A stretch of DNA of 64,000 nt from an uncultured Acidobacteriia bacterium (GTDB lineage: Bacteria > Acidobacteriota > Terriglobia > Bryobacterales > Bryobacteraceae): NCBI GenBank assembly GCA_903851195.1, contig CAINNJ010000046.1, forward strand, positions 62,001 to 126,000, given 5' to 3'. Numbering within the stretch: the stretch's first letter is position 1; each line of letters begins with the position of its first letter. A model generated the notes under the pieces. It saw nothing but the letters and a program-made list of their open reading frames with translations. It ran no database searches and was not told the DNA's origin. Below are positions 1 to 8,900 of the stretch, piece after piece. The translations under genes and the position numbers were made by a program.

Positions 1-414
1 TTCGGCCACGACGGTGCCGACTCCGGTCGGCGTGTAAAACGCGGGGATACCGGCCCCCGCCGCCCGGATTCGCTCCGCCAGCGTGCCCTGTGGGACGAGG
101 TTGAGCTTCAGCGCGCCGGAGAACGCGAGTTCCTGCAGCCGGCGGTTCCCGCCGACGTAACTGGCTGTCTGTTCGGCGACCGCGCCCGCTTCGAGCAGCA
201 GTCCCATGCCGGCGCCTTCAATGCCGGTGTCGTTGGAAATGGTGTGGAGGCCGCGCACGCATCTTCGCGCCAGCGCGCGGATCAGATTCTCGGGGATGCC
301 GCACAGCCCGAAGCCGCCCACCATCACGGTGGCGCCGTCGGGGATATCGGCGACCGCGGCCTCCGAGCTGGCCGCAACTTTGTCCAAAGTTCTTATCAAA
401 GGAGTAGGCTTCAT
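1..414 (-). CDS. scoA: succinyl-CoA:3-ketoacid CoA-transferase, subunit A (partial)
   Basis: Only the first 138 codons lie in the window; the gene runs off the left edge. The product would be the A subunit of a two-subunit CoA-transferase that moves CoA from succinyl-CoA to acetoacetate or another 3-oxoacid in the cytoplasm. The diagnostic N-terminal stretch [13 protein letters not shown] is present around residues 29-41, followed by the family's [12 protein letters not shown] region. The start ATG at 414 gives the usual short N-terminus before the first beta strand. It is divergent from the bicupin gene at 437, only 22 nt away, so both promoters must overlap or lie inside the neighbours. The subunit B gene would be expected just beyond the left edge. 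Confidence 0.88.
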   Translation of the reverse strand, partial: MKPTPLIRTLDKVAASSEAAVADIPDGATVMVGGFGLCGIPENLIRALARRCVRGLHTISNDTGIEGAGMGLLLEAGAVAEQTASYVGGNRRLQELAFSGALKLNLVPQGTLAERIRAAGAGIPAFYTPTGVGTVVAE

Positions 415-436
415 GTTATAGAATTGCGCCATCACG

Positions 437-1093
437 ATGCGACGGAAATCTTTCTTTCTCGCCCTTGGCGCGGCCGCGGCCCTCTTCGCGGAGGAGACGG
501 TGAAGAGGCCGATCAACGACGACAATGTTCGCGTGCTGGACGTCGTGGTCCAGCCGCGCGAGAAGACGAAGATGCATGAGCACAAGGCGAACCGCGTGAT
601 GATCTATCGCACGGCGGGCGCCCAGAACTTCGAGTATGGTGACGGCCGCCGCGCCGTCCTGAAGTTCCGGCAGAACGAGGTGAAGTGGAGCCCGCAGGAA
701 GGCATGCATCTGGCCGAAGTGGCCACCGGGAAGCCGGTGAACATCGTCGAGATTGAGCTGAAGAAGCCAGGGGCAGGGAAGAAGATCACCACCGCGCTCG
801 ACCCGTTGAAGGTGGATCCGAAACACTACCACCTCGAGTTCGAGAACGACCAGGTCCGCGTCTTCCGGGTAAAGTTCGGCCCGCACGAAGGCGCCCCGAT
901 GCATGAGCACCAGCTCAGCCGGATTATGGTCTATCTGACGGACGCGAAGGTTCAGGTGACCAGCGCGGACGGTAAGGTGGAGACCACGCCCCGGAAGGCC
1001 GGCGACATCGTTCAGGGTGGCGCCGCGAGACACAGTGAACTGAATACCACCGACCAGCCGGTGGAGGTTCTTGTGACGGAACTGAAGTATTAG
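437..1093 (+). CDS. exported bicupin (tandem cupin) protein
   Basis: The 218-residue protein starts with an Arg-rich, hydrophobic N-terminus ([18 protein letters not shown]) that looks like a signal peptide, followed by two copies of a cupin-like unit. Each copy carries a short His motif, KMHEHKANR near residue 45 and PMHEHQLSR near residue 155, which in cupins coordinates a metal. The repeat suggests an internal duplication. Substrate is unknown; many such exported cupins in Acidobacteria are unassigned. It is divergent from the CoA-transferase gene and is followed 42 nt later by rpmB on the same strand. Assignment to the cupin fold is fairly secure from the motifs; the function is not. Confidence 0.75.
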   Translation: MRRKSFFLALGAAAALFAEETVKRPINDDNVRVLDVVVQPREKTKMHEHKANRVMIYRTAGAQNFEYGDGRRAVLKFRQNEVKWSPQEGMHLAEVATGKPVNIVEIELKKPGAGKKITTALDPLKVDPKHYHLEFENDQVRVFRVKFGPHEGAPMHEHQLSRIMVYLTDAKVQVTSADGKVETTPRKAGDIVQGGAARHSELNTTDQPVEVLVTELKY

Positions 1094-1135
1094 GCCGGGT
1101 GTGGTAAGATTTCATTTCAGGAGTTTTTTAATCGA

Positions 1136-1327
1136 ATGGCAAGAGTATGTGAAGTATGCGGCAAGGGTCCGCAGTTCGGGCATAAAGTAAGCCACGCCCA
1201 CAATGTGACGAACCGCCGGTGGAATGTGAACCTGCAGAGTGTTCGTGCCCTGGTGAACGGAGCCGGAAAACGGGTCCGCGCCTGCACATCCTGCATCCGC
1301 AACAACAAGATCCAGAAAGTCGCTTAG
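1136..1327 (+). CDS. rpmB: 50S ribosomal protein L28
   Basis: This 63-residue protein is a full-length L28, a component of the large ribosomal subunit. It begins [16 protein letters not shown] and ends with [14 protein letters not shown], so it carries the two CxxC pairs of the zinc-binding (C+) form of L28 rather than the Cys-free form. An AGGAG sequence sits 12 nt upstream of the ATG, slightly far but usable, and a TAAGAT -10-like hexamer lies at 1105-1110. A strong intrinsic terminator follows at 1351-1400, so rpmB is probably transcribed alone or with the bicupin gene. Confidence 0.97.
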   Translation: MARVCEVCGKGPQFGHKVSHAHNVTNRRWNVNLQSVRALVNGAGKRVRACTSCIRNNKIQKVA

Positions 1328-1350
1328 TCCGACTTCACCTCAGAAAATAC

Positions 1351-1400
1351 GAAAGCCCTGGCCGGGAGCGAAGCTCTTCGGCGCAGGGCTTTTCTTTTTT
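1351..1400 (+). terminator. intrinsic terminator after rpmB
   Basis: AAAGCCCTG and CAGGGCTTTT form a 9 bp or longer stem around a loop of about 20 nt that itself contains an inner GAGCGAAGCTC fold, followed by TTTCTTTTTT. The position just after rpmB and before the convergent gene ending at 1412 fits a terminator. Confidence 0.9.
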
Positions 1401-1411
1401 GCGATACGACC

Positions 1412-1615
1412 CTAGAGTTCGGGGTAAAACTCAAAGAACGCATCGAGCGAAGTCATCAACTGCTTTCTGATCTCCGTCTCGGTGCGTCCCTCAATCACGT
1501 GCATGGTCACCGAAGCCGTCTTCCCGTCTTTGAGCTGGATCTTCGCTTCCTCGAAGCCCTCCAGTTCGTCGCCGGGGAGGAGGCGCAAGCCGTAAACCAG
1601 GGCCAGTTTGGCCAT
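1412..1615 (-). CDS. conserved hypothetical protein, 67 residues
   Basis: I do not recognise this 67-residue protein. It is predicted soluble, with alternating charged and hydrophobic residues and an acidic C-terminus ending FFEFYPEL. Its ATG overlaps the stop of the upstream gene in a TGATG arrangement at 1613-1617, so it is very likely translationally coupled to the membrane protein encoded at 1615-2142. Function unknown. Confidence 0.7.
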   Translation of the reverse strand: MAKLALVYGLRLLPGDELEGFEEAKIQLKDGKTASVTMHVIEGRTETEIRKQLMTSLDAFFEFYPEL

Positions 1616-2142
1616 CAGATGAACATCTCTTCGTCCTGCGCGACCGAGTCGATACTCGGACGACCGCCGGCGGCGTAAGTGGCCACCGCGGCCTTCACGC
1701 CCGCCACGATGCCGCCCGCTTCGCGCACCGGCTTCATAACCGCTTCCTTGACGCTGGAGCCGGCGATTTGGGCCTTGACGAGGCTCTCGTCCACCACGGC
1801 ATCCACCCGGGCCACCTGAGCCTTGGTGCGGTCCGCCAAGTCACGACCGACTTCGGCGAAGTGGTGGGCCTGATCTTTGGCCACATACGAGATATCCTTC
1901 GCGTTGGCCGCGATCTGTTGGGCGTCGCTGGCGATGGCAGAGACCTTCGGCGCGTTCTGATCCGTCAGGCGGCGGGCCGTGTCGAGCATCGGCTCGACAT
2001 GCACCATCGCCTCTTCGACCTTGGTCCTGATCTTACTGATCGCGCTGTAGATACCGACGGTCGCCGCCGCCATGATCAGAATGAACAGCGCCGAGATGGC
2101 CACTGCGCCGGTAATAACCCAACGAAACGTTTCTTCCGACAT
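1615..2142 (-). CDS. membrane-anchored coiled-coil protein, DUF948-like
   Basis: The 175-residue product has one N-terminal membrane segment (about residues 8-32) followed by a long Ala/Lys/Asp-rich helical region with heptad character. This is the layout of DUF948-like proteins, which are often encoded next to YtxH-family genes, as here (2202-2501). The topology suggests a cytoplasmic or periplasmic coiled-coil tail held at the inner membrane. Family membership is inferred from architecture and neighbourhood, not from a decisive motif. It ends TGATG-overlapped with the next gene. Confidence 0.6.
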   Translation of the reverse strand: MSEETFRWVITGAVAISALFILIMAAATVGIYSAISKIRTKVEEAMVHVEPMLDTARRLTDQNAPKVSAIASDAQQIAANAKDISYVAKDQAHHFAEVGRDLADRTKAQVARVDAVVDESLVKAQIAGSSVKEAVMKPVREAGGIVAGVKAAVATYAAGGRPSIDSVAQDEEMFI

Positions 2143-2168
2143 TACACTCCCGCGAAGGCCTCCGATTG

Positions 2169-2213
2169 CTTATGCAGTCTGGCGCTTATGCAGTCTGGCG
2201 CTTATGCAGTTTG
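2169..2213. repeat. 16 bp tandem repeat spanning the ytxH stop codon
   Basis: The unit CTTATGCAGTCTGGCG occurs twice in perfect tandem (2169-2184, 2185-2200), followed by a partial third copy (2201-2213). Read on the minus strand, each unit reproduces the last codons and TAA stop of the YtxH-like gene (ACT/GCA/TAA), so the end of the gene has been duplicated twice downstream of itself. Confidence 0.9.
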
Positions 2214-2501
2214 ACCCGGCGTGCTCTGTTCGACCTTCTCGCGATAGGCCTGTTTACCCGCCTCGATCGCATCGTTCAGAGTTTCCTTCTGGCGACTGAT
2301 GACGTCACGGCCCTTGTCGACCAAATCGGCCGCATTGTCGCGAAGTTCCGAACCCTGCTTCCTGAGGTAATCCGCGCCTTCGTCCGCCTTGTTTCGGATC
2401 ATGCTGCGGGTTTCTTCGCCGGACTTCGGTGCAAACAGCATGCCAAGGCCAACGCCCACTCCCAGACCCAGAAGAAAATTCGCTAATCCATCTCTGTTCA
2501 T
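2202..2501 (-). CDS. YtxH-family membrane protein
   Basis: The 99-residue protein has a Gly-rich membrane segment (FLLGLGVGVGLGMLFAPKSG, residues about 9-28) followed by a charged, helical tail. This GxGxGxG membrane segment ending in LFAPKSGEETR is the signature of YtxH-family proteins, described as general-stress or envelope-associated proteins. I chose the ATG at 2501 because the family motif starts just after it and GGAG lies 10 nt upstream; an in-frame upstream start at 2564 would add 21 residues without family resemblance. It is probably cotranscribed with the downstream DUF948-like gene and is divergent from recX. Confidence 0.82.
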   Translation of the reverse strand: MNRDGLANFLLGLGVGVGLGMLFAPKSGEETRSMIRNKADEGADYLRKQGSELRDNAADLVDKGRDVISRQKETLNDAIEAGKQAYREKVEQSTPGQTA

Positions 2502-2570
2502 CGTTGTCTCGCTCCGTCTGACGGGCTCCGTCATTACCCTTAAAGGCGATGAGCCCGAAGTCATTCACAG

Positions 2571-2576
2571 TATACT
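2571..2576 (+). promoter_or_regulatory. candidate -10 box (TATACT) for recX
   Basis: A TATACT hexamer, one base off consensus, lies 28 nt before the GTG chosen for recX. No clear -35 is seen. AGTATACTG is nearly palindromic, so it could also serve the divergent ytxH gene. Confidence 0.45.
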
Positions 2577-2604
2577 GCGACACCGCGATAAACTGCTCTA
2601 CATC

Positions 2605-3162
2605 GTGGGACCAAAGAAGACATTCCGAAAGCCGCCCGCCAAACTGGCCGGAGAAGCGCTGTTCGAGTATGCCGTGAAGTACCTGGCTTTGCGCGCCTGT
2701 TCCAGCGAGGAACTGCGGGGTAAGCTCCGTACCAGGGCGGCGAATCTGCCTGACATCGACGCGGTGATCGGGCGTCTGAAAGACATCGGGTACCTCAACG
2801 ACGCGCGTTTTGCCGAGAGCTATGCGGCGAACCGGGTGGAAAACGAGGGGTTCGGGCGAATGCGCGTGCTGAGCGATCTGCGGTCCCGCCGGGTGACGCC
2901 CAAACTGGCCGACAAGGCGGTCGAGCGGGCGTTCGAGGGCAAGGGCGAGGGCGAGATGATCGATTCGTTCATCGAGCGCCGCATGCCGTCGATATGGGGC
3001 AATGGGCAGATTGAAGACGAGAAAGTTCTGGCGAAGGCTTATCGCAGGCTCCGGCGCGCCGGGTTCAGTTCGGGGGGCATCCTGACCGCGCTGAAACGCA
3101 TGGCGGCGCACCCGGAGGCGATCGAAGAACCGCCGCCCGACGACGAGGAAATGGAATCATGA
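2605..3162 (+). CDS. recX: regulatory protein RecX
   Basis: RecX binds RecA filaments and modulates their activity. The product is 185 residues from the GTG at 2605 and shows the three-helix repeat organisation of RecX: ALFEYAVKYLALRACSSEELRGKL near the N-terminus, then DIDAVIGRLKDIGYLNDARFAESYAANR, then a C-terminal repeat with VLAKAYRRLRRAGFSSGGI. The reading frame stays open upstream to ATG codons at 2389-2440, but that stretch lies antisense to ytxH and has no RecX resemblance; no ATG lies between. The start is therefore the least certain part. Its stop overlaps the start of the next gene (ATCATGATAA region, 3159-3162). Confidence 0.88.
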   Translation: MGPKKTFRKPPAKLAGEALFEYAVKYLALRACSSEELRGKLRTRAANLPDIDAVIGRLKDIGYLNDARFAESYAANRVENEGFGRMRVLSDLRSRRVTPKLADKAVERAFEGKGEGEMIDSFIERRMPSIWGNGQIEDEKVLAKAYRRLRRAGFSSGGILTALKRMAAHPEAIEEPPPDDEEMES

Positions 3163-3906
3163 TAAAGGCTCTGCTCATCCTGCCGCTGGCGGTGGCGCCG
3201 CTGGTGGCGCAGGTGACGTTTCAGCAGCATCCCGACCGGCTCTCGGTGGTGATCGACGGCAAACCGTTCACGGACCTGTTCTACGGTCCCGGTGTCCGGA
3301 AGCCGTTCCTGCACCCTCTGCGGTCGGCGGACGGGAAGATCGTTACGCGGCAGTACCCGATGGCGCAGGCGCCGGGGGAGAAGAAAGACCATCCGCATCA
3401 TCAGGGCCTCTCGTTCACCTTCGCCGACGTGAACGGGTACAACTTCTGGGCGAGCGACGCCACGCAGATCGACGCGAAGAGCGGGTCGATCCGGCTGCGC
3501 GAGGCCCGGACGCCTGGCAACGGCACGGCGCGGATCCTGTTCGACTGGCTCGACCCGGCCGGGCAGGTTTTGCTGACGGAAGACCGGACCATGCGATTTC
3601 AGGGCGGCGCGGAGCGAACGATCGATTTCGATATCACGCTGCGCGCGGTGAGAGACGCGACGTTCGGGGATACCAAAGAGGGCATGTTCAATATCCGTCT
3701 GGCTTCGCCATTCGAAGAACCGGCAGGCCTGATGACCAGCAGCGCCGGGTGCCACACCGAGAAAGAGTGCTGGGGGAAGCGCGCCGACTGGATGGATTTC
3801 GCGGGCAAGGTGGATGGCGAGGAACTTGGCGTGGCGATCTTCGACCATCCGGGGAATCCGGCGCTTACGCACAGTACACGGCACGCTAAACTGACCCGAG
3901 AGAACC
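3159..3906 (+). pseudogene. DUF6807 (PmoA-like) protein, 3' end missing
   Basis: A signal peptide (MIKALLILPLAVAPLVAQ) is followed by a good DUF6807 domain: FYGPGVRKPFLHPL, HPHHQGLSF near residue 85, and GVAIFDHPGNPALTHSTRHAK near residue 235. Members normally run on from this point for some 60-70 residues (the YGLFA.NPFG region and beyond). Here the resemblance stops at about 3893, a few bases before the ATG of the next gene at 3907. The frame stays open to 4397 but reads through the following membrane-protein gene in the wrong frame. The gene therefore looks truncated by a deletion, and is marked as broken; a functional short form cannot be excluded. Sugar-related functions have been proposed for the family. 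Confidence 0.7.
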
Positions 3907-4620
3907 ATGCCTATTCCTGTCCGGGTCGAGTACGCGCATACGAAGAAGATGCGCCAGCGCAACAAGACCTACTATCGCTTTCTGCACTGGCCCATCTGGA
4001 TCTGGGTGTTCTTTCTGGCGCCCGGCCCGCTCACGTTCGACCTGTTCGCGAAGGGTCCGAGCAGCGGCAACATGGCGTGGCTGGCGGTGGTTCTGCTGGG
4101 AACCGGCATTGCCGGATATTTCGCGCAATTGCCCGGCGTGGAGCCGAAACCCTACATCCTCCGATTCACGGAAGACCGGCCGAATCCTCTTTACCGGAAG
4201 ATCTGTTACACGTTTGCCTGGGCGGATGTGGTGTCGTTCGCGACTCTGAATCTGGCGGGACTGGTCTGGGCGGCGGTCACCGGGGCCTGGTATCTGAAAC
4301 AGATTTACCTGTACGGGTATTTTCCGCTTTATGGACTGGTGCTGACCCTGGGCGCCCTGGGAATTCTGCCGCGGGTGCGCCGTTCCACGCAGGGTGAAGG
4401 CACCGAGCGCCGGTATTTCTATGGCTCGGTGTGGGCCGTGACGCTGGCGCAGACGGTTCTCATGATCCTGTGGAAGACGTTGCCCCGCACGCATGCGGCG
4501 GACGTCGTGAAACTGGTGGCGTATGTGGGATGTCTGGTGGCGCTGGGCATTTGCGCGACGCTGGGGCTGCTGCCACGTACTCGCCCGATTCTGCCCGGAG
4601 AGCTGATCGTTGCGGACTAA
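3907..4620 (+). CDS. multi-pass membrane protein of unknown function
   Basis: The 237-residue protein has a cytoplasmic-looking basic N-terminus and about six hydrophobic segments (near residues 28-45, 56-75, 105-130, 137-160, 175-192 and 205-225). I do not recognise a family. A GAGAG ribosome-binding sequence lies 5 nt before the ATG. The upstream neighbour is the truncated DUF6807 gene, so this gene's native promoter may have been replaced or lost by the same rearrangement. A clear intrinsic terminator follows at 4637. Confidence 0.75.
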   Translation: MPIPVRVEYAHTKKMRQRNKTYYRFLHWPIWIWVFFLAPGPLTFDLFAKGPSSGNMAWLAVVLLGTGIAGYFAQLPGVEPKPYILRFTEDRPNPLYRKICYTFAWADVVSFATLNLAGLVWAAVTGAWYLKQIYLYGYFPLYGLVLTLGALGILPRVRRSTQGEGTERRYFYGSVWAVTLAQTVLMILWKTLPRTHAADVVKLVAYVGCLVALGICATLGLLPRTRPILPGELIVAD

Positions 4621-4636
4621 AACACAATGACAAACC

Positions 4637-4662
4637 AGGCCGCCGAAAGCGGCCTTTATGCT
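4637..4662 (+). terminator. intrinsic terminator
   Basis: AGGCCGC and GCGGCCT pair over a CGAAA loop and are followed by a T-rich stretch (TTATGCTCTT). It closes the transcript of the membrane-protein gene. Confidence 0.82.
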
Positions 4663-4726
4663 CTTGACCCGATTGAAATGCACACCCCTGCGGTAACCTG
4701 AAAGATCGGTTCCCTGCGGGAGAGTA

Positions 4727-5671
4727 ATGGCGAGAAAACGAATACTGATTACGGGCGGCGCGGGCTTTCTGGGCAGCCATCTGTGCGACAAACTGATTGA
4801 TCGCGCGGATGTCATTTGCGTGGATAATTTTTTCACGGGCGGAAAGCGAAATATCGCGCATTTGCTGGATAGTCCGCATTTTGAACTGATCCGGCACGAC
4901 GTGACGGAGCCGATTCTGGTCGAAGTGGATCAGATTTACAATTTCGCGTGCCCGGCGTCGCCCGTGCACTATCAGTACAACCCGATCAAGACGATCAAGA
5001 CGAACGTGCTCGGCACGATGAATATGCTGGGTCTGGCCAAGCGCGTACCGGCGCGAATCCTGCAGGCCTCCACTTCGGAAGTTTACGGCGACCCGCACCA
5101 GCATCCGCAAAAAGAATCGTACTGGGGGTATGTCAACACGATCGGTCCCCGGAGCTGCTACGACGAAGGCAAGCGCGTCGCGGAAACGCTGATGATGGAC
5201 TATCACCGGCACAACGGCGTGGACATCCGGATTGTGCGTATCTTCAACACCTATGGACCGCGCATGGCGGAGAACGACGGCCGGGTGGTGAGCAATTTCA
5301 TTCTGCAGGCGCTGCGCAATCAGCCGATCACGCTTTTCGGCGAAGGCTCGCAGACGCGCTCCTTCTGCTATGTGTCGGACCTTGTCGAAGGCATTGTCCG
5401 GCTGATGAACACGGAAGGTCTCACCGGCCCGGTGAATATCGGGAATCCGAACGAGATGACGGTGCGACAGCTGGCCGAGATGGTGATCGAGATGACGGGC
5501 TCGAAATCGGAGATCGTACACCGGCCCCTGCCGCAGGACGATCCGCTGCAGCGGCAGCCGGACATTTCACTGGCGAAAGAAAAGCTCGGATGGGAGCCCC
5601 AGGTCGCTCTGGCCGAAGGCCTGCGCGCCACGATCGACTACTTCGAAAATTATTTGTCCGAAGCGGAGTAG
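4727..5671 (+). CDS. UDP-glucuronate decarboxylase (UDP-xylose synthase)
   Basis: This 314-residue extended short-chain dehydrogenase converts UDP-glucuronate to UDP-xylose, with NAD cycling in the active site, and supplies xylose for surface polysaccharide. It has the nucleotide-binding GGAGFLG at residues 10-16, the catalytic Tyr145 and Lys149 in SCYDEGK, the TSEVYGDP strand, and RTYG-equivalent FNTYGPRM. The CPASPVHYQ and [13 protein letters not shown] stretches are typical of UXS rather than of epimerases. Length matches the bacterial enzyme. GGGAGAG lies upstream of the ATG. It appears monocistronic, between a terminator and a small Cys-rich gene. Confidence 0.9.
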   Translation: MARKRILITGGAGFLGSHLCDKLIDRADVICVDNFFTGGKRNIAHLLDSPHFELIRHDVTEPILVEVDQIYNFACPASPVHYQYNPIKTIKTNVLGTMNMLGLAKRVPARILQASTSEVYGDPHQHPQKESYWGYVNTIGPRSCYDEGKRVAETLMMDYHRHNGVDIRIVRIFNTYGPRMAENDGRVVSNFILQALRNQPITLFGEGSQTRSFCYVSDLVEGIVRLMNTEGLTGPVNIGNPNEMTVRQLAEMVIEMTGSKSEIVHRPLPQDDPLQRQPDISLAKEKLGWEPQVALAEGLRATIDYFENYLSEAE

Positions 5672-5704
5672 CGGCAGGGCCACTGAAGTGCTGACTGCGT
5701 TCGT

Positions 5705-5866
5705 ATGAGCGAAGTCAGAGTGAAGTGCAACGTCTGTCATGGCACCGGCCAGTGCACCACATGTAAGGGAACCAGCAATGGCGGCCAGTGTTTCAACTGC
5801 GCGGGAACGGGGCATTGTCCGCAATGCCAGGGAACCGGCATGCGGAAGGAACATCCTCACAAGTGA
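5705..5866 (+). CDS. 53-residue Cys-rich DnaJ-type zinc-ribbon protein
   Basis: A short ORF encodes 53 residues with four evenly spaced CxxC pairs: CNVCHGTGQ, CTTCKGTS, CFNCAGTG and CPQCQGTG. These are the CxxCxGxG repeats of the DnaJ/BSD2 zinc-binding domain, here as a free-standing protein without a J domain. Two zinc ions could be bound, as in DnaJ. The conserved repeat pattern across the whole length, with no stop, is the evidence that it is real. It lies 33 nt after the UXS gene on the same strand and converges on the histidine kinase gene. Role unknown; a redox or protein-folding adaptor is possible. Confidence 0.8.
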   Translation: MSEVRVKCNVCHGTGQCTTCKGTSNGGQCFNCAGTGHCPQCQGTGMRKEHPHK

Positions 5867-5868
5867 CT

Positions 5869-5912
5869 TTATTGCTTTGACCCTTATTGCTTTGACCCTT
5901 ATTGCTTTGACA
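5869..5912. repeat. 15 bp tandem repeat carrying the histidine-kinase stop codon
   Basis: TTATTGCTTTGACCC is repeated 2.9 times (5869-5883, 5884-5898, 5899-5912). On the minus strand the unit is the last three codons plus TAA of the histidine kinase gene (TCA/AAG/CAA/TAA), copied twice beyond the stop. It fills the gap between two convergent genes. Confidence 0.93.
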
Positions 5913-8900
5913 GGGAGACGCGCCGGATCTCGGTGAACAGTTCGCGGGGGCCGAAAACGCCCTTGGCGAGAATGCGCTGCACCTGACCGTTGAGGCGGTT
6001 GCGGTCTTCCTCGCTGACATCCTTGCCGGTGATGACGAGGACCGGAATGGCGGTCCAGAGGGGGTTGCTCCGCAGGGCGGCGATGAACTCAAAGCCATCC
6101 ATTTCCGGCATCATCAGATCCAGAAGAATCAGTTCGGGCGTGTTCTCCTCCATAATGCGGAGGGCCTCGGCGCCGTTGACCGCTTCGGTGACGCTCCAGC
6201 CTTCGCGTTCCAGCAGAGCGCGAACCACGCGGCGGGTATCCTCGTCGTCCTCGACGATCAGAACGGGGCAGGGCGGCGTCTCGCAGCGATAACGGCGCAG
6301 CAGGCCGGCGAGACGGTCGCGGTCGACGGGCTTGGTGAGGAAGTCGGCGGCGCCCAGGGAGTAGCCGAGGTTCCGGTCTTCGAGGATGCTGACGACCACG
6401 ACCGGGATATCGCAGACCAGCGGGTCCGACTTGAGCGCCTGCAGGACGGCCCAGCCATCCATGCCGGGCATCAGAACATCGAGCGTGATGAGGTCGGGAC
6501 GGAGTTCGTGGGCCAGGCGCAGACCCTCCTCGCCGTTGGCCGCGAGCACGGCCCGCACGTTTTCGCGCGTGAGATAGCGCTGCATGAGATCCCGGGCGGC
6601 GGGGTCGTCGTCGATCACCAGAACGGTGGATTCGCAGATCGCGGGGTCGGGAAGACCGGTGGTGAAGCCGGGCGCGGGCGACATGGTCTGTCCGGTCATC
6701 CGGGGCAGGGAAATGGTGAACTCCGAGCCCTTGTCCGGTTCACTGCGCACTTCCACGCTGCCCCCCATCATTTCGCAAAAGCGCTTCGTGATCGCGAGAC
6801 CGAGGCCGGTGCCGCTCTGTTTCTGCATCGCGGGATTTCCGAGCTGGGAAAACGGCTGGAAGAGCTGGTGCAGACGTTCTGGCGGAATCCCTTCGCCGGT
6901 ATCGGCGACCGTGAAGCAGAGCGCGTCTTCGGGGGAATTCCGATCGGGCGTGACGCGCAGGATGATGCTGCCGTTCTTCGTGAACTTGGCGGCATTCGAG
7001 AGCAGATTGAAGAGGCTTTGGCGGACCTTGGTGAGGTCGGCGTGCATGCTGCCGAGCGGCTGCGGGATATCGAGGCGGAAGGAGTTCGCGTTCCTGTCGA
7101 CGAGCGGCCCGATGGTGCTGGTGACGTCGCGGACGGCTGTTTCCACATCGAAGGTCTCGGGGAAGAGTTCCATGCGGCCGGCCTCGATTTTCGAGAGATC
7201 GAGGATATCGCTGATGAGCGAGAGCAGGTGGCGGCCGGCGGTATGCACGCGGCGAAGGTCGTCGACGAGTCCGCCGGCCCGCAGTTCTTCGGCTTCCTCC
7301 TGCATCATCTCGCTGTAGCCGATGATGGCGTTGAGCGGCGTGCGCAGTTCGTGGCTCATGCTGGCGAGGAAGTCGCTTTTGGCGCGGTTGGCGAACTCCG
7401 CGGCGTCGCGGGCTTTGCGCAGGTCTTCCTCGGCGCGCTTGCGTCCGGTGATGTCGCGGACGGTGGCGGTAAAGAGCACCGGGCCGTCGGAGGTGATGGC
7501 ATTCACGGCGAGTTCAATGGGAAAAACGGTCCCATCGGCCCGCTGGGCTTCGAGTTCGATGCGCTTGCCGAAGATGGGTCCGAAGGCCGTTTTGCGATAG
7601 TGCTGAACGCCCTGATAGTGGGCCGCGCGGAAGGCTTCCGGCATGATGAGTTCGGGCATTTCGCGCCCAATGGCGATGGCGGCGGGATAGCCGAAGGTGG
7701 CTTCGGCGGCGGGGTTGAACTCCACGATGCGGCTGTCTTCATCGATGGTGATGACGCAATCGAGGGCGGTGTTGAGGATGGCGGTCTTGCGCGCCTCGCT
7801 GGCGAGCAGCGCGGACTCCTTGCGCTTGCGCTCGATACCGAGGGCCATGCTGTTGGCCACGGCGGCGAGCGACTCCAGCGTTTCATCGCCCAGCGGCTGG
7901 CGGGAAAACAATGCAATCACCCCGATGAGCAGGCCTTCCACCACGAGCGGATAGCCGGCGAAGGCCACCATGCCTTCCCGGCGGGCCCATTCGTGGTCCG
8001 CGACGCGCGGATCGTGCAGCACATTGTTTGTGAGATGCGGTTTGCGCTCGGCGGCGATGAGACCGATTTTGAACTGGCCGACGGGAACGCGCGAGTGCGC
8101 GCCGTCGAGATGCGTGTAGAGGCCGGAACTGGCCTGCAGTTCGAGGGTGGTCCGGGTGGGGTCGAGCGTCCAGATGCGGGCGAAGGCGGCCTGGAGGTGG
8201 CGCACGGCGGCGTCGGTGCACATCTGGAGCATTTCGCGCAGCGAGTTGCTGGTGGTGAGCGCGATGCCGATATCGGCGCCCAGGGCAGAGGAGCGGGCGC
8301 GCTCTTCCATGGCCTGTTCGGTCCATTTCCGCTGCGTGATATCGACGCCGGCGCCGGTCATGTAAAGAGGCCGGCCGGCGGCGTCGAGAAACGTCTTGCC
8401 GCGCTCGTAGAGCCAGCGGATGCGGCCGTCCGGCAGGACGACGCGGAACTCCATGTCGAGATCGGCGCCGTGCCGGACGGAGCGCTGGCAGTCTTCGACG
8501 ACGCGGGCGCGATCTTCGGGGTGGACGCGGTTCACGAAGTCGGCAAGACCGCGGACGGATTCGCCGGGCCGGAGGGCGAAGAGGCGGTCGAGGCCTTCGT
8601 CGAAATCGAGAGCGCCATCGGCGATATCCCAGCGGAAGGTTCCGGTGGCGGAGGCTTCGAGCGCGACGCGGAGCCGCTCCTGGCTGAGGCGAAGCGCGGT
8701 TTCGGTTTCCCGCTGCGCGCTGATGTCAGTGTTGGTGCCGAACCACATCTGCACGTTTCCGGCGCTGTCCCGGACTGGCACGACGCGGGTGAGGAAGTCG
8801 CGGAAACGGCCATCGGCGCCGCGGAGCGGGAAGATCATCTCGAAAGCCTGGCCGTTGGACAGGGATTGCTGCCACCGCTCCAGAACGCGCGGGAGATGCG

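Noticed and set aside
2169-2213. Attachment site from 16 bp repeats
   Set aside because: The copies are directly adjacent with no integrase or element between them and simply duplicate a gene end.
2389-2604. 72 extra N-terminal residues for RecX
   Set aside because: The stretch is antisense to ytxH, Pro/Arg-rich, and lacks RecX resemblance; the promoter-like box lies inside it.
3159-4397. 412-residue protein from the DUF6807 start
   Set aside because: Beyond residue 246 it is read in the wrong frame of the next membrane-protein gene, so the tail is not a domain.
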